Counted from the first letter of the stretch, positions 8,189 to 16,657 are shown. The stretch is DNA of 64,000 nucleotides from Chryseotalea sp. WA131a (GCA_025370075.1 CP073016.1:2046001-2110000); one strand, 5' to 3'. The notes: a model not told the origin generated them from the letters alone. Made by a program: numbers and translations.

Positions 8189-9364
8189 TCACTCTATGAC
8201 TACATAAAACCAAGGTGTTTTTAGAAGTCCCTGTCTAAGGTAAATGTCAACTGTGTCCCCTTTGGCTGTAACTTCATACTCGTCCTTTGTCACGCTTACT
8301 CTTTCTGTTTCAGTTCTAGGTCCCCAAGGTTTAAGTGTCAAATAGTAGGTTGTCGACTTTCCAGAACTGATTTCTTTGTCGGTCACTTCACTTTTAAATA
8401 TCTCTGGCTCGGATTTGTCAAACAGACAATTTGACGTTACATAAGTCCCGTAAGAATAACATAATATCATTCCTGCTAATGATAAGGTCGTCACATAATC
8501 AACAAATTTATGGAATTTAATCTCCTTCGTCCCAAGAATGAATAAAAAGGTCAAGGTAATTGTGCTAATAGATATAGCAATCCAAATACTCTTATACTCA
8601 AGCATCTCATAGTCCATGATAGCTCTAATCAAAAGTCCAACACTGGCAAGGAGAAACCCGTAAATTATAGACGGATGAGCGCTGTTCCTCCTCTCATCAA
8701 ATCTGATAAGTCCGCGATAGATATAAACAGATACAAAAGCAAGTATAGGCACTACCATTCCTACTGAAATACTAAATAAGTATGGTCTCGGATAAAACCA
8801 TAACCAAGCACAGGTCAATCCACCAACAATATTTATGTACTTAGCAACCGTTCTTGCTTCATTAAGTTTGTATTCACGTGTCTGCACATTGATTCCAAAC
8901 TCAAGGTTTGCCAAAATTTGTTGCTCTTCCTGTTTCGCTTCGTGACTGTCGAGCTCGATGAAGTTATTTGAAACCCATTCTATTATCTGTCCGGACTTCT
9001 CGATGTAAAGACTTATATTAATTGACTTCTTGTTTTTGAAGTTTGAAATTATACGAATATAATTTTCATCTATTCTAAAACCCTTGATTTCTTGGAAGTC
9101 CAAAGTTCTTGGTCCAAGAATGCTTTGGCTTGAAATTGAATTTGCCGCAATAATGATTCTGCTTCTTATTGTCTCTACTAATCCATATATGAACAAAATT
9201 GTCCCCACAAGCGAAATTGGAATTAGTATGAGTTTGACTGTTAGATTAGAATTCTCTGAAGTGAAGGGTATGAAACCCACATATATAAACAGTCCGATGA
9301 GAAGTGGTGAAAATATATAGATGAATATTCTCCAACCTTTTGCTGTTCTAAATTCTCCTGTCAT
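8189..9364 (-). CDS. Membrane protein with PH-like domain, unknown function
   Basis: 391 residues from ATG 9364; an upstream in-frame TTG lies inside the attC R box and is unlikely. Two membrane segments near residues 15-60 are followed by a PH-like beta segment (SISSQSILGPRTLDFQEIKGF). About five helices then cover residues 170-310 and a soluble beta C-terminus follows. I do not recognise a named family; bacterial PH-domain membrane proteins look similar. Single-gene plain cassette, stop 8 bases from attC. Function unknown. Confidence 0.7.
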   Translation of the reverse strand: MTGEFRTAKGWRIFIYIFSPLLIGLFIYVGFIPFTSENSNLTVKLILIPISLVGTILFIYGLVETIRSRIIIAANSISSQSILGPRTLDFQEIKGFRIDENYIRIISNFKNKKSINISLYIEKSGQIIEWVSNNFIELDSHEAKQEEQQILANLEFGINVQTREYKLNEARTVAKYINIVGGLTCAWLWFYPRPYLFSISVGMVVPILAFVSVYIYRGLIRFDERRNSAHPSIIYGFLLASVGLLIRAIMDYEMLEYKSIWIAISISTITLTFLFILGTKEIKFHKFVDYVTTLSLAGMILCYSYGTYVTSNCLFDKSEPEIFKSEVTDKEISSGKSTTYYLTLKPWGPRTETERVSVTKDEYEVTAKGDTVDIYLRQGLLKTPWFYVVIE

Positions 9365-9390
9365 TGTACTCAACTCTTTTTTAGCAATGG

Positions 9391-9526
9391 TGCCCAACGC
9401 TAAATGCTTATGTCAGTAGCGGGATTTTGAAACTGCGCCCTGTCCCACAAAACAAAACGAAGTTATGAAAGCAAAACTAAATAACCACACGTCACCCCGC
9501 TATTGCATAAGCATAATGTTGTGTGT
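9391..9526 (-). other. attC site 7 (family E)
   Basis: R boxes tgcccaac and gttgtgtg (9518); arms TGCTTATGTCAGTAGCGGG and CCCGCTATTGCATAAGCA. Own site of the wHTH membrane-protein cassette. Confidence 0.86.
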
Positions 9527-9553
9527 TCGTGCCGCAAAACCTCCATGATGTGA

Positions 9554-9614
9554 GCCACATGGACTTGTAAGCTTTGGCCGTGTGTAGGTCGCGCGGCTTG
9601 CAAGTTGGTGTGGC
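9554..9614 (-). repeat. Cassette-end hairpin, 3' side (9.6-10.2 kb cassette)
   Basis: GCCACA-tgg-ACTTGTAAGC pairs with GCTTGCAAGT-tgg-TGTGGC, with one mismatched pair. The loop again begins TTTGG. It lies just after the stop at 9624. Confidence 0.75.
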
Positions 9615-9623
9615 GGATTGACT

Positions 9624-10175
9624 TCACTCAAAAAGGTGTCTTATTCTTTCCCAATAGATTAACACAATAAGACCTCCAACTACTGTAATAATTATACCCA
9701 TAACTAAATTAAAAGATATGTTTGATAGCGTCCAAGTACTAGGTTTTTGTATGGTCTCCTTTGGTTTTGGTGGATTATTGGTACTATGTATTGTTTTGTT
9801 AAAGGAACGGTCATCAAAAGATTGATTTAGAGGTGCATTGATAACTGAACTATTTACATTGATTACCATCGTGGAATCGTTTTTGTTGGCAGTCTGGTTG
9901 AGCATATTTTTTACATACTCAATCCCGTCAATAGTTATTATTGCTTTTCTACTGTAGTCAAATTCACCTCCATTTTTTTGATTGTTATCACCTAAAATAA
10001 AGAATCCGTAATCAAATGGCTCGCGAATTTTTACCAAACCTTTTGCCCTCAACTCATTCAATTTTTGGTCTCTCTGACTGGCAGTATATGACTCAAACAC
10101 TTTGTAGATGTCGGAATAATATTTTGTGTCACGTTGCTCATAAAGATGAGATAATATTTTTTCGTGTAACTCCAT
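9624..10175 (-). CDS. Winged-helix-like protein with C-terminal membrane anchor
   Basis: 183 residues from ATG 10175. Residues 1-70 look like a small winged helix (LHEKILSHLYEQ… DQKLNELRAKGLVKIREP). Residues 100-120 hold a low-complexity beta strand rich in Asn/Ser, a Pro-rich linker follows, and one membrane helix lies near 155-178 (VMGIIITVVGGLIVLIYW). The layout suggests a membrane-tethered regulator or sensor. Family not recognised. It is the only gene in a small cassette that nevertheless carries both end hairpins, which shows that the hairpins do not depend on cargo size. Confidence 0.65.
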   Translation of the reverse strand: MELHEKILSHLYEQRDTKYYSDIYKVFESYTASQRDQKLNELRAKGLVKIREPFDYGFFILGDNNQKNGGEFDYSRKAIITIDGIEYVKNMLNQTANKNDSTMVINVNSSVINAPLNQSFDDRSFNKTIHSTNNPPKPKETIQKPSTWTLSNISFNLVMGIIITVVGGLIVLIYWERIRHLFE

Positions 10176-10189
10176 TGTCGTTGTATGTT

Positions 10190-10251
10190 AAGTGGCTTAT
10201 TGCCTTGCTTTGGTTACGCGGTCGCACGTGCGGCAAGGCAATGTGCCACTT
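10190..10251 (-). repeat. Cassette-end hairpin, 5' side (9.6-10.2 kb cassette)
   Basis: AAGTGGC-ttat-TGCCTTGC pairs with GCAAGGCA-atgt-GCCACTT, a perfect stem, with TTTGG…GTGCG loop ends. A GC-rich stretch at 10252-10340 with another inverted repeat (TTGCCCC/GGGGCAA) separates it from attC 8. Confidence 0.78.
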
Positions 10252-10340
10252 CTCCCTTGCGGGTCGGCTTGCCCCGTGGCGGGTTGGGTTTGCGCCCGTC
10301 CGCGAGCAGGGGCAACCCTGTCGGCTGTCTAGCGGCATGA

Positions 10341-10474
10341 CACACAACGATTCGTGCTTATGTCAGTAGCGGGATTTTGAAACTGCGCCCTGTCCCACAA
10401 GCAGAACGAAATTATGAAAACAAAACGTAAAGTCAACACTTCACCCCGCTATTGCATAAGCACTGTGTTGGCAG
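10341..10474 (-). other. attC site 8 (family E)
   Basis: R boxes cacacaac and gttggcag (10467); arms TGCTTATGTCAGTAGCGGG and CCCGCTATTGCATAAGCA. Own site of the hydrolase cassette. Confidence 0.86.
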
Positions 10475-10483
10475 TTCGTACTA

Positions 10484-11284
10484 TTATACTCCACTTTTGT
10501 TCAGAAACTCAATTACCTTGTCCGCATATTCGTCACCGTAGTCGTTCTTTTGGAATACATTCATTCCGTTCAAATGGTCGCCCTTAAATTCAATAATCGT
10601 CACGATGTTTTGTTTGGCAAATTCTTTTGCGTCTTCTGTGATTGTAGTTTTGTCGTTGCTTGCACAAAAAATCATTGTCGGGATTTTCTCATCGAGTTTA
10701 ACAATTGCTTTTGCAAATTGAGGAAGTAAAACAACCTTTCCTTTGTTTACTTTAATCCTGTCTATAACTTTTTGCGGGTCGTGATAAAACCCTTCTCCTA
10801 TTAAGAAGTCTACTTTTTCCTTCCTCAATAAGCTCACGTATGTCCCCATTGAAAGTGAATATAGTCCGATTTTATCATTCGGGTATTTTTCCCTTGTCGC
10901 CTTGATTACGGAATCCAAGTCCAAAGAAAACTCAGGGTAAAAAAGAAAGTCCTTGTTTATTGTAAAGTCTGAACTCTTTCCAAAGCCTCTGTAGTCGAAT
11001 GCGATAACTCTAAATCCTTTACTTAAAAATGCGTTTGCCTGCCAAATCAAATAACCCATATTTCCCGCATCTGTACCAACCAATATAATCGTCCGGTTGG
11101 ATTTCAATGAATCGGGTCGTGGATACTCCCAAACGTTAATCGCGTAGTTGTCTGTCGTTTTTAATTGGTATTCAGAATAGCTTATACCCCACCTGTCGGG
11201 TGTAAATTTATACTCCCTTTCAGGGTTAATTGCCTTAACCGTTGTCGTCAAACCTAGCAGAATAAATAAAAGTATTCGGTTCAT
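10484..11284 (-). CDS. Alpha/beta hydrolase, secreted
   Basis: 266 residues from ATG 11284, where a signal peptide begins (MNRILLFILLGLTTTVKA); a longer frame upstream reads through attC and is not real. Core features: RTIILVGTDAGNMG, VIAFDYRGFGKSSD, nucleophile elbow YSLSMGTY (Ser near residue 150), and a C-terminal FKGDHLNGM His. This is the usual serine hydrolase fold and the substrate is unknown. It resembles the hydrolase half of the hybrid gene at 59005, so the fold recurs in this array. Single-gene cassette. Confidence 0.82.
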   Translation of the reverse strand: MNRILLFILLGLTTTVKAINPEREYKFTPDRWGISYSEYQLKTTDNYAINVWEYPRPDSLKSNRTIILVGTDAGNMGYLIWQANAFLSKGFRVIAFDYRGFGKSSDFTINKDFLFYPEFSLDLDSVIKATREKYPNDKIGLYSLSMGTYVSLLRKEKVDFLIGEGFYHDPQKVIDRIKVNKGKVVLLPQFAKAIVKLDEKIPTMIFCASNDKTTITEDAKEFAKQNIVTIIEFKGDHLNGMNVFQKNDYGDEYADKVIEFLNKSGV

Positions 11285-11326
11285 ATGTCTTGAGTTAATT
11301 GGTACAATCTTTCTTGTCGGGTATGA

Positions 11327-11458
11327 CCGCCAACGTGAATATTTGCGAGCGGGCGGGAATTTGGAACTGCGTCTTGTCCCCAGCACGAAGCGCAATAAAG
11401 ATAACAAAACTTTGAACTACACGTCAACCCCGCCTGGCGCAAATATATTGTTGGCTGC
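11327..11458 (-). other. attC site 9 (family D)
   Basis: R boxes ccgccaac and gttggctgcc (11450); arms ATATTTGCGAGCGGGCGGG and CCCGCCTGGCGCAAATAT. Own site of the 11464-11985 cassette. Confidence 0.87.
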
Positions 11459-11463
11459 CGTAC

Positions 11464-11985
11464 TTAAACTAGTCTTGGTATTAGGTTCAAGATTAGAGCA
11501 ACAAAAAGTAGTCCAATAGTCAAACGATATGCGTTAAACCAACCTGCGATTAGTCCGCTACTGATAAGAATATCCTTTTCGTCTGCGTCAATTGCGTTGC
11601 TCGTCACGATAAAACCTTTTCTCATTGATTTTAAAGTCGCAAAAGAATACTCTACAACGGGAACTCCTTGCGAGTCAATCCATTTTAAGTTGCGTCCGAT
11701 TAAGTTTGACGAAAGCTTGTAAGTCTTACCACTTTTAAGTTTTAGGAATGTCTGTCCCACGAGTCTATTACCAATTTCTCCTACGAACTCATTGTTCCTT
11801 TTCAAGATAACTTTGTTGTCCCAAAAACCAACTCTACTAAATCTTATTTGTTCCTTCTCACTGTCAAAGCTTGCGTTAGAACTCAACGGGCTCAATAGAG
11901 TCAGTGTCCCCAATAATTGATTACCAATTTCGAAGTCAAAAGTGTTTCCTTTCAGGTCCGAATTTTTCCAAGTTATAGTTTCCAT
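11464..11985 (-). CDS. Unknown protein with C-terminal membrane helix
   Basis: 173 residues from ATG 11985. A mostly beta body (FVGEIGNRLVGQTFLKLKSGKTYKL…) is followed by one membrane segment near residue 150 (LTIGLLFVALILNLIP). The repeated short strands with a terminal helix recall LURP/scramblase-like folds, but this is only a resemblance. Plain cassette with ends TTGGCTGCCGTACT and TTGGCTGCCATACT. Confidence 0.6.
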   Translation of the reverse strand: METITWKNSDLKGNTFDFEIGNQLLGTLTLLSPLSSNASFDSEKEQIRFSRVGFWDNKVILKRNNEFVGEIGNRLVGQTFLKLKSGKTYKLSSNLIGRNLKWIDSQGVPVVEYSFATLKSMRKGFIVTSNAIDADEKDILISSGLIAGWFNAYRLTIGLLFVALILNLIPRLV

Positions 11986-12027
11986 TGTCAAAATTGTTTA
12001 GTCGTTTTGTCGAGTCCCACAGTATGG

Positions 12028-12158
12028 CAGCCAACGTTTGTGTTTGCGCAGTGGTGCGATTTCGAAGCTGCGTCCTGTCCCCGACACCAAACGTTGAACG
12101 AAGATATAAACTTTGGGCTTCACGTCAACGCACCATTGCGTAAACATTTTGTTGTGTG
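12028..12158 (-). other. attC site 10 (family B)
   Basis: R boxes gcagccaac and gttgtgtg (12151); arms TTTGCGCAGTGGTGCG and CGCACCATTGCGTAAA. Own site of the Reg_prop cassette. Confidence 0.87.
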
Positions 12159-12186
12159 TTCGTGCCCAAGTCCTACACTTTGTGAG

Positions 12187-12253
12187 CCTCACGGACTTGC
12201 TAGCTTTGACTTGCGCAAAGGATGTGGGGCTTGCAAGTTGGTGTGGCGTGAGG
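12187..12253 (-). repeat. Cassette-end hairpin, 3' side (Reg_prop cassette)
   Basis: CCTCAC-gg-ACTTGCTAGC pairs with GCTTGCAAGT-…-GTGAGG, with one mismatch. It is the closest relative of the hairpin at 9554, but the outer stem has changed on both sides. Confidence 0.7.
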
Positions 12254-12367
12254 TCATTTCTTTTTGCTATGTAAGTCAACCGTTAAACTGGTCACCAATG
12301 AGTTCAATTTTCTATTTGTAGTAATTTTGTGTCTTCGGGTCAACTTTAAATCATTGAACAAACCAAA

Positions 12368-13402
12368 TTATTTCCGAAGGTCTTTACTTTTAAAGTCGTG
12401 AAAGATTTTACCATCATAACGATGCACGCCATCAGCGCCCAACCAAATGCTTCCATCATAAGATTCTAGAATCGTGAAAAGTGCTCCTAGTTCGGGTTTT
12501 ATTTCGGTTACAGTAGGCTCCTTGTTGTCCAATGACTTAGCCTCATAACGAGAAAGTACCCAATTTTGCTCATTAGGGCGACTAGAACTTGTCCAAATGT
12601 TACCATTTCTATCTTCATATACATAAAGAACGGAACTCGAGGTGAAGTTGGTAAATGTACTTCCATCATAGCGAGTCCCACCGAGCCAGATATTACCTTT
12701 TTTATCTTCGATAATGTTACCAACATTCTTAAAAGGTTTGCCCTTGTTAGCGAAAACTGAAAATGTTTTTCCATCATAAATGAAAGTATTAACATTGGTA
12801 GCAAACCAAAATTTGCCTGTTCTGTCCTCGATAATTGAATTAACTCCATAAGGCTGGCGTTCTGAAAAAGACTTCCCTGTTCTATCCTCATCCATGACCT
12901 GCCCATTTATTGTATAGCTTCGGAAGGAAGTACCATCATAGCGACTTGCTCCGCCACTGCCACCAAACCAAATATTGCCAGCTTTATCTTCATAAATGCA
13001 ACCAATCTCATTGCTAATAAGGCCTTCCTTTGTTGTGAAATTTTGAAAAGTATGCCCATCGTAGTAGAAAACACCTGAGCCAATTGTGCCGAACCAAAAG
13101 TTACCGTTTCTATCTTCTAAAAGAGAAAAGAATCTAGCTGAACTTACTTTACTGGTGATATTGGTAAAAGATTTTCCATCATAACGGAAAATTCCCTCCC
13201 AGGAGGTCATCCAAATGTTACCCTTTCTATCTTGTTTGATTGTACGTACAACACTGGTAGGTCCGTAAGAGATAACCTCTTCTCTCGTCTCTGACTTGGC
13301 ATTATCTGTCTGTTGGTCGGTTTTGTTTTGTCTTTCGCAGGAAGTGCAAAAAACAAACACTAAGAACAAAGTGTAAATCAGTTCGTAGTTCTTCATTTTC
13401 AT
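12368..13402 (-). CDS. Reg_prop beta-propeller lipoprotein
   Basis: About 344 residues from ATG 13402; ATG 13396 is also possible. The SPII signal ends in the lipobox VFCTSC near residue 20. At least seven repeats of the two-component-regulator propeller type follow, each with a DRxGNIWxGxxxGxxRYDGxxF pattern. There is no kinase or helix-turn-helix domain, so only the sensor-type propeller is present, as a lipid-anchored protein. Asp codons are mainly GAT. It is the only gene of a hairpin-flanked cassette with ends TTGTGTGTTCGTGCCC and TTGTGTGTCATGCCC. Ligand unknown. Confidence 0.85.
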   Translation of the reverse strand: MKMKNYELIYTLFLVFVFCTSCERQNKTDQQTDNAKSETREEVISYGPTSVVRTIKQDRKGNIWMTSWEGIFRYDGKSFTNITSKVSSARFFSLLEDRNGNFWFGTIGSGVFYYDGHTFQNFTTKEGLISNEIGCIYEDKAGNIWFGGSGGASRYDGTSFRSYTINGQVMDEDRTGKSFSERQPYGVNSIIEDRTGKFWFATNVNTFIYDGKTFSVFANKGKPFKNVGNIIEDKKGNIWLGGTRYDGSTFTNFTSSSVLYVYEDRNGNIWTSSSRPNEQNWVLSRYEAKSLDNKEPTVTEIKPELGALFTILESYDGSIWLGADGVHRYDGKIFHDFKSKDLRK

Positions 13403-13480
13403 TTTTAAATTTAACAAATGTAAAATATAGTCATACACAATGTCTGATATCTGTCAGATAGAAATTAACGCTACAGTCTA

Positions 13481-13540
13481 AGTGGCTTGTTGGCTTGCTT
13501 TGGTTGGAGTGTCGGCAGGTGTGGCAAGACAATGTGCCAC
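13481..13540 (-). repeat. Cassette-end hairpin, 5' side (Reg_prop cassette)
   Basis: AGTGGC-ttgt-TGGCTTGC pairs with GCAAGACA-atgt-GCCAC, with small mismatches; the loop begins TTTGG. Same subtype as the hairpin at 10190. Confidence 0.74.
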
Positions 13541-13563
13541 GTTGCTATCTGTCCAAGGGCATG

Positions 13564-13697
13564 ACACACAACGTGAGTATTTGCGTTCGAGCGGGGCTTT
13601 CGAAGCCGCGTCCTGTCCCCGACACCGAACGCATTAAAGATACGAAAACGTTGGATTACGCGTCAACCCCGCTTGACGCAAATACAGTGTTGTGGGC
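13564..13697 (-). other. attC site 11 (family A)
   Basis: R boxes cacacaac and gttgtggg (13689); arms TATTTGCGTTCGAGCGGGG and CCCCGCTTGACGCAAATA, one unpaired base in the left arm. Own site of the DUF4304 cassette. Confidence 0.9.
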
Positions 13698-13704
13698 TGG
13701 CATA

Positions 13705-14214
13705 CTACACCACACTTAAATTATTCTCTTGAATTACCTTTTTTAAATTCGGTCCCCAAAATTCAATTTGTCCAAAGTTGTCCAAGCAGTCCTGTAACGA
13801 ATTTAACTTTTCTAAGAACGGTATTATGTGATTTTCAAAGTCCGACTTCATTTCATTTTTAAAATCGTCCATATTCATTTTGTCTGTCAGCGTGTAACCT
13901 GTCTTGTTTTTGTATTTGTACTCTTGTCTGTCGTCAGGTAGATAAAAACCTTCTCGCAGATAAACATTTAAATCATGCACGGTCGGTTTTTTCCCTATCT
14001 TGTCCGTCATTGTCGCCTTAACAGCAATTCCAATGTTAAAACAAAAGTCAACACTGTCTTTACTGTTCCATGAAAAGTTTTGAAGATTAATTAATGTAAA
14101 AAAAACTCCTTTGTCTTTCCACCAAGTTTGTCCCGAAGTCTGATACCCAAACTGTTTAAGTGTCGGTTTCAGATATGTTTTAATTATCTCCGTCTGTTTT
14201 TCCTTAGCTGTCAT
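13705..14214 (-). CDS. DUF4304 family protein
   Basis: 169 residues from ATG 14214. The order LKPTLKQFGYQTSGQTWWKDKGVFFTLINLQNFSWNS (family hallmark: 'Gf..k…tw…., NlQ.s') is followed by FCFNIGIAV, as in DUF4304 proteins of unknown function, which are common as lone genes in variable regions. 11 of the 13 Asp codons I read are GAC. Single-gene cassette with ends TTGTGGGCTGGCAT and TTGTGGGCAAGCAT. Confidence 0.72.
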   Translation of the reverse strand: MTAKEKQTEIIKTYLKPTLKQFGYQTSGQTWWKDKGVFFTLINLQNFSWNSKDSVDFCFNIGIAVKATMTDKIGKKPTVHDLNVYLREGFYLPDDRQEYKYKNKTGYTLTDKMNMDDFKNEMKSDFENHIIPFLEKLNSLQDCLDNFGQIEFWGPNLKKVIQENNLSVV

Positions 14215-14248
14215 CTTTGTCGCTTAACTTCTCTGTCGAGCATGCTTG

Positions 14249-14379
14249 CCCACAACGATTGTGTTTGCGCAGTGGTGGGACTTTAAAACGCTTCACTGTC
14301 CCACGTGACCAAGCGTTGAACGAAGATAACACTTTGAACAAACACGTCACCCCACCATTGCGCAAACATTTTGTTGGTA
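14249..14379 (-). other. attC site 12 (family B)
   Basis: R boxes cccacaac and gttggtagc (14371); arms TTTGCGCAGTGGTGGG and CCCACCATTGCGCAAA. Own site of the R-M cassette. Confidence 0.88.
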
Positions 14380-14511
14380 GCTGTAGGGCCCATGTCCAAA
14401 CTTCATTCATAGCCTTGTCTTTCGTCACCCGTTAATGTTACGTGTCGCTTTTTTTTCAGTCGTGCGGTGGGGCATTTTTCGTTTCTATTTTGTCCGCTTA
14501 CACGAAACTAA
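14380..14511. repeat. Conserved left end of defence cassettes, copy 1
   Basis: The sequence following gttggtagctgtagggccc is shared, with moderate divergence, with 40878-41010 at the same place in the Wadjet cassette. Shared landmarks are tagccttgtctttcg and cacccgttaatgtta. No gene is seen in it. Confidence 0.7.
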
Positions 14512-14570
14512 GCACACTTATTGACTGGCTTTGGATGCGGGTCGCATGTGCGGCCAGACAATGTGTGTGC
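14512..14570 (-). repeat. Cassette-end hairpin, 3' side (R-M cassette)
   Basis: GCACAC…ACTGGC pairs with GCCAGA…GTGTGC; the loop starts TTTGG and ends GTGCG. It lies 12 bases from the REase stop. Confidence 0.74.
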
Positions 14571-14581
14571 GAAATATGAAA

Positions 14582-15427
14582 CTACTTTTTGAATTTAGTC
14601 GCCCAACCTTTTACAATTTGAGGCAGTCGGTCAATAACTTCTTTTCCAAACAGGGCTTCGGTTAATATTCCCATATGAAGCATGTCTATTATTCTGCATA
14701 AGTAAGAACGTCCGAGTGTCCACCATGTATAGTAGTCGTCAACGATTAAGAAGTGCTCGACTTCAACATTAAGGTTTTCCCTGACTTCTCTTAATTCCAG
14801 TCCGTCAAGTAATGTCTCATAAACACCATCAGCTACACGACTTCCAAAGGTAGTCGTGTAGTAATATTCCTTTATTTCCCAGATTGCAATTGGATTTATG
14901 ACATTAGGGAATGCGCCATCGACCCTTCGTGAGAGTGTTCTCACTGGGAATTTTTTTAAAGTCACGGCAGTCAATTCTTTAGGGTCGTAGTCACAGGGAA
15001 GCCCGTTTGAGGCTGCCTCAATTAGCATATTGACGATCCCTGTTAAAAAGGCAAAGTCTCTCTTCTTTCCCTTTTGCTTATTCATGGGCAAAGGACAAGT
15101 TGGTTTGAGTTGCTTTTTTAAACTGCTAAATAGCTTCTTAGCTTCTGCTACCTTCATTAAGCTCGGCTCAACAACATCTTGAAGCACGTCAGACCGGTGT
15201 TTGAAGTACGCGATCAGAAGAGTACCGAATTCAGTCAGCTTATCATTGGCATCTACGATTTTGCTAGAATCAAGTCCATTGGCTTCATAGACGGATTTGA
15301 GTTCATCAATTGTTGGGATTTTTATTCTCTTGGTTTTCTTGTCCGTATAGCCAGCTTTTTGGCTTATTAGTTTTACGTTAGCCCAAAACTCCAATGGCTG
15401 ATTGAGAAATAATTTATTTGCCTTCAT
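14582..15427 (-). CDS. Putative type II restriction endonuclease
   Basis: 281 residues from ATG 15427, starting inside the end of the C-protein gene (14-base overlap). The likely catalytic region is PNVINPIAIWEIKEYYYTT (residues about 180-200), where the acidic residue and E-x-K resemble a PD-(D/E)xK active site, followed by FGSRVADGVYETLLDGLEL. The reason for the call is mainly context: a Xre-type controller and a Dam-family adenine methylase complete a classic R-M-C layout. Recognition sequence unknown; it should match that of the methylase. GAT and GAC are both used. Confidence 0.72.
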   Translation of the reverse strand: MKANKLFLNQPLEFWANVKLISQKAGYTDKKTKRIKIPTIDELKSVYEANGLDSSKIVDANDKLTEFGTLLIAYFKHRSDVLQDVVEPSLMKVAEAKKLFSSLKKQLKPTCPLPMNKQKGKKRDFAFLTGIVNMLIEAASNGLPCDYDPKELTAVTLKKFPVRTLSRRVDGAFPNVINPIAIWEIKEYYYTTTFGSRVADGVYETLLDGLELREVRENLNVEVEHFLIVDDYYTWWTLGRSYLCRIIDMLHMGILTEALFGKEVIDRLPQIVKGWATKFKK

Positions 15428-15674
15428 TTAGTGCCTTTTCAAATTCATAAGTAAACTCCTTAATGTCTGAACCAAGAGCCTTGCAAAGCGCACGGAGTTC
15501 TACCAGATCAATTTTCCTTTCGCCACTTTCAATTTTGCTAATAAATGATTGTGGAACTCCCAGTTTGTCCGCGAGGTCAGCTTGCCTAAGGCCTGAACCA
15601 AGCCGGAGACGGTAGAGTTGTTCCAGTAGGACTTTATACTCCTTTTTAAAAAGGCTCTTTTTCACGTGATTCAA
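15414..15674 (-). CDS. Xre-family controller (C) protein of the R-M system
   Basis: About 86 residues with a single helix-turn-helix: LRLGSGLRQADLADKLGVPQSFISKIESGERKID, residues about 25-60. There is no ATG near the start; TTG at 15674 or GTG at 15665 must be used, which would keep synthesis low. C proteins bind palindromic boxes upstream of their own gene and time REase expression after methylation. The gene precedes and overlaps the REase gene, and a palindrome lies 7-36 bases upstream, so this role fits well. Confidence 0.82.
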   Translation of the reverse strand: MNHVKKSLFKKEYKVLLEQLYRLRLGSGLRQADLADKLGVPQSFISKIESGERKIDLVELRALCKALGSDIKEFTYEFEKALNEGK

Positions 15675-15680
15675 AAATAT

Positions 15681-15710
15681 ATCCTAAATTCGCATATCCC
15701 ATTTTAGGAT
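15681..15710. promoter_or_regulatory. Probable C-box operator between C protein and methylase
   Basis: ATCCTAAA at 15681 and its inverted copy TTTTAGGAT at 15702, 13 bases apart, lie in the 85-base divergent gap between the C gene and the methylase. This is the expected place for a C-protein operator that controls both promoters. Confidence 0.6.
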
Positions 15711-15759
15711 TTTAGCACAGGAGTATCTACTTTAGCCGAAAGACTTCAATTTATCAGGT

Positions 15760-16632
15760 ATGCAGCTAACTCTCGAACAAAAATTTTTGACTTACTATCC
15801 ACCAAAGTCACAATTGTTAAAATGGGTAGGAAATAAACAGAAGTTCGCTGTTGAGATTACTAAATATTTTCCCACTGACTTCAATAAGTATTATGAGCCG
15901 TTCCTTGGAAGCGGAGCGATAATAGCAACTGTCGCTCCCTCAAAGGGTGTTGGGTCTGATACGTTTAAGCCATTAATCGAAATTTGGCAAAAACTTGCAG
16001 TAGACCCAGATGGGCTTGTCGAGTGGTACAGTGAGCGAAGGAATCGAATCGGTTCTGAAACAAAAGAGAAAGTCTATGAAAGTGTAAAAGCTTCATATAA
16101 CTCATCACCTAATGGAGCAGATTTTTTGTTTCTCAGCAGGGCAGCATATGGAGGAATTGTCCGATTCAGGAAAGCTGATGGCTACATGTCAACTCCGTGT
16201 GGTGTTCATACGCCAATCCCTGTTGAGAGTTTTGCTGCTCGTGTTAAAGAATGGAGAAGGAGATTAAAGGGTGTCAATTTTGAACATCTTGATTATAAAG
16301 AAGCATTTGAATTGAGTCGACCCGGTGATCTGATCTATTGTGATCCTCCGTACTCCCACAGTCAAAGCATTCTTTATGGGGCACAAGACTTTCGGTTAGA
16401 AGATTTATTAGATCAAATTGATCGTGCAAAGTCTAAGGGGGTAAAGGTCGCCTTGAGTATTGATGGAAATAAAAAATCAGGGAATTTCCTATGTGATTTA
16501 CCAATTCCAAAAGGTCTTTTTGATAATGAAATTTTTATCGACTGCGGTCGCTCGATGCTAAGAAGGTTTCAATTGGAAGGTCAGTCATTGGAACATGAAG
16601 TTGTCGCTGATCGGTTACTACTAACCTATTGA
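15760..16632 (+). CDS. DNA adenine methyltransferase, Dam/DpnM type
   Basis: 290 residues; the only convincing gene on the plus strand inside the array. Motif X/I region LLKWVGNKQKFAVEI (residues about 20-35), FxGxG-type YYEPFLGSGAII, and catalytic motif IV DPPY (near residue 198) are all present, in the order of Dam-like (D12 class) N6-adenine methylases. It protects host DNA against the adjacent restriction enzyme. Divergent from the C/REase operon with the operator between them. Complete and of normal length. Confidence 0.92.
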   Translation: MQLTLEQKFLTYYPPKSQLLKWVGNKQKFAVEITKYFPTDFNKYYEPFLGSGAIIATVAPSKGVGSDTFKPLIEIWQKLAVDPDGLVEWYSERRNRIGSETKEKVYESVKASYNSSPNGADFLFLSRAAYGGIVRFRKADGYMSTPCGVHTPIPVESFAARVKEWRRRLKGVNFEHLDYKEAFELSRPGDLIYCDPPYSHSQSILYGAQDFRLEDLLDQIDRAKSKGVKVALSIDGNKKSGNFLCDLPIPKGLFDNEIFIDCGRSMLRRFQLEGQSLEHEVVADRLLLTY

Positions 16633-16657
16633 GTAGTCGAAGTCGCGGGATTGGCGA

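Noticed and set aside
8189..9397. Longer start (TTG at 9397) for the membrane protein
   Set aside because: The TTG is part of the attC R box and would change with cassette position; ATG 9364 precedes the first membrane segment directly.
9554..9614. End hairpins as simple transcription terminators
   Set aside because: No T-tract follows on either strand, copies occur upstream of genes as well as downstream, and loop sequence is conserved, which terminators do not need.
12508..12906. 132-codon minus-strand frame inside the Reg_prop gene
   Set aside because: It is an alternative frame of repeated propeller codons, on the same strand as a well-supported gene.
13576..13719. Recurring plus-strand frames reading like SICVRAGLSKPRPVPDTER over family-A attC sites
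   Set aside because: They appear at every family-A site in the same register and only reflect the repeat; no start site or independent conservation supports a protein.
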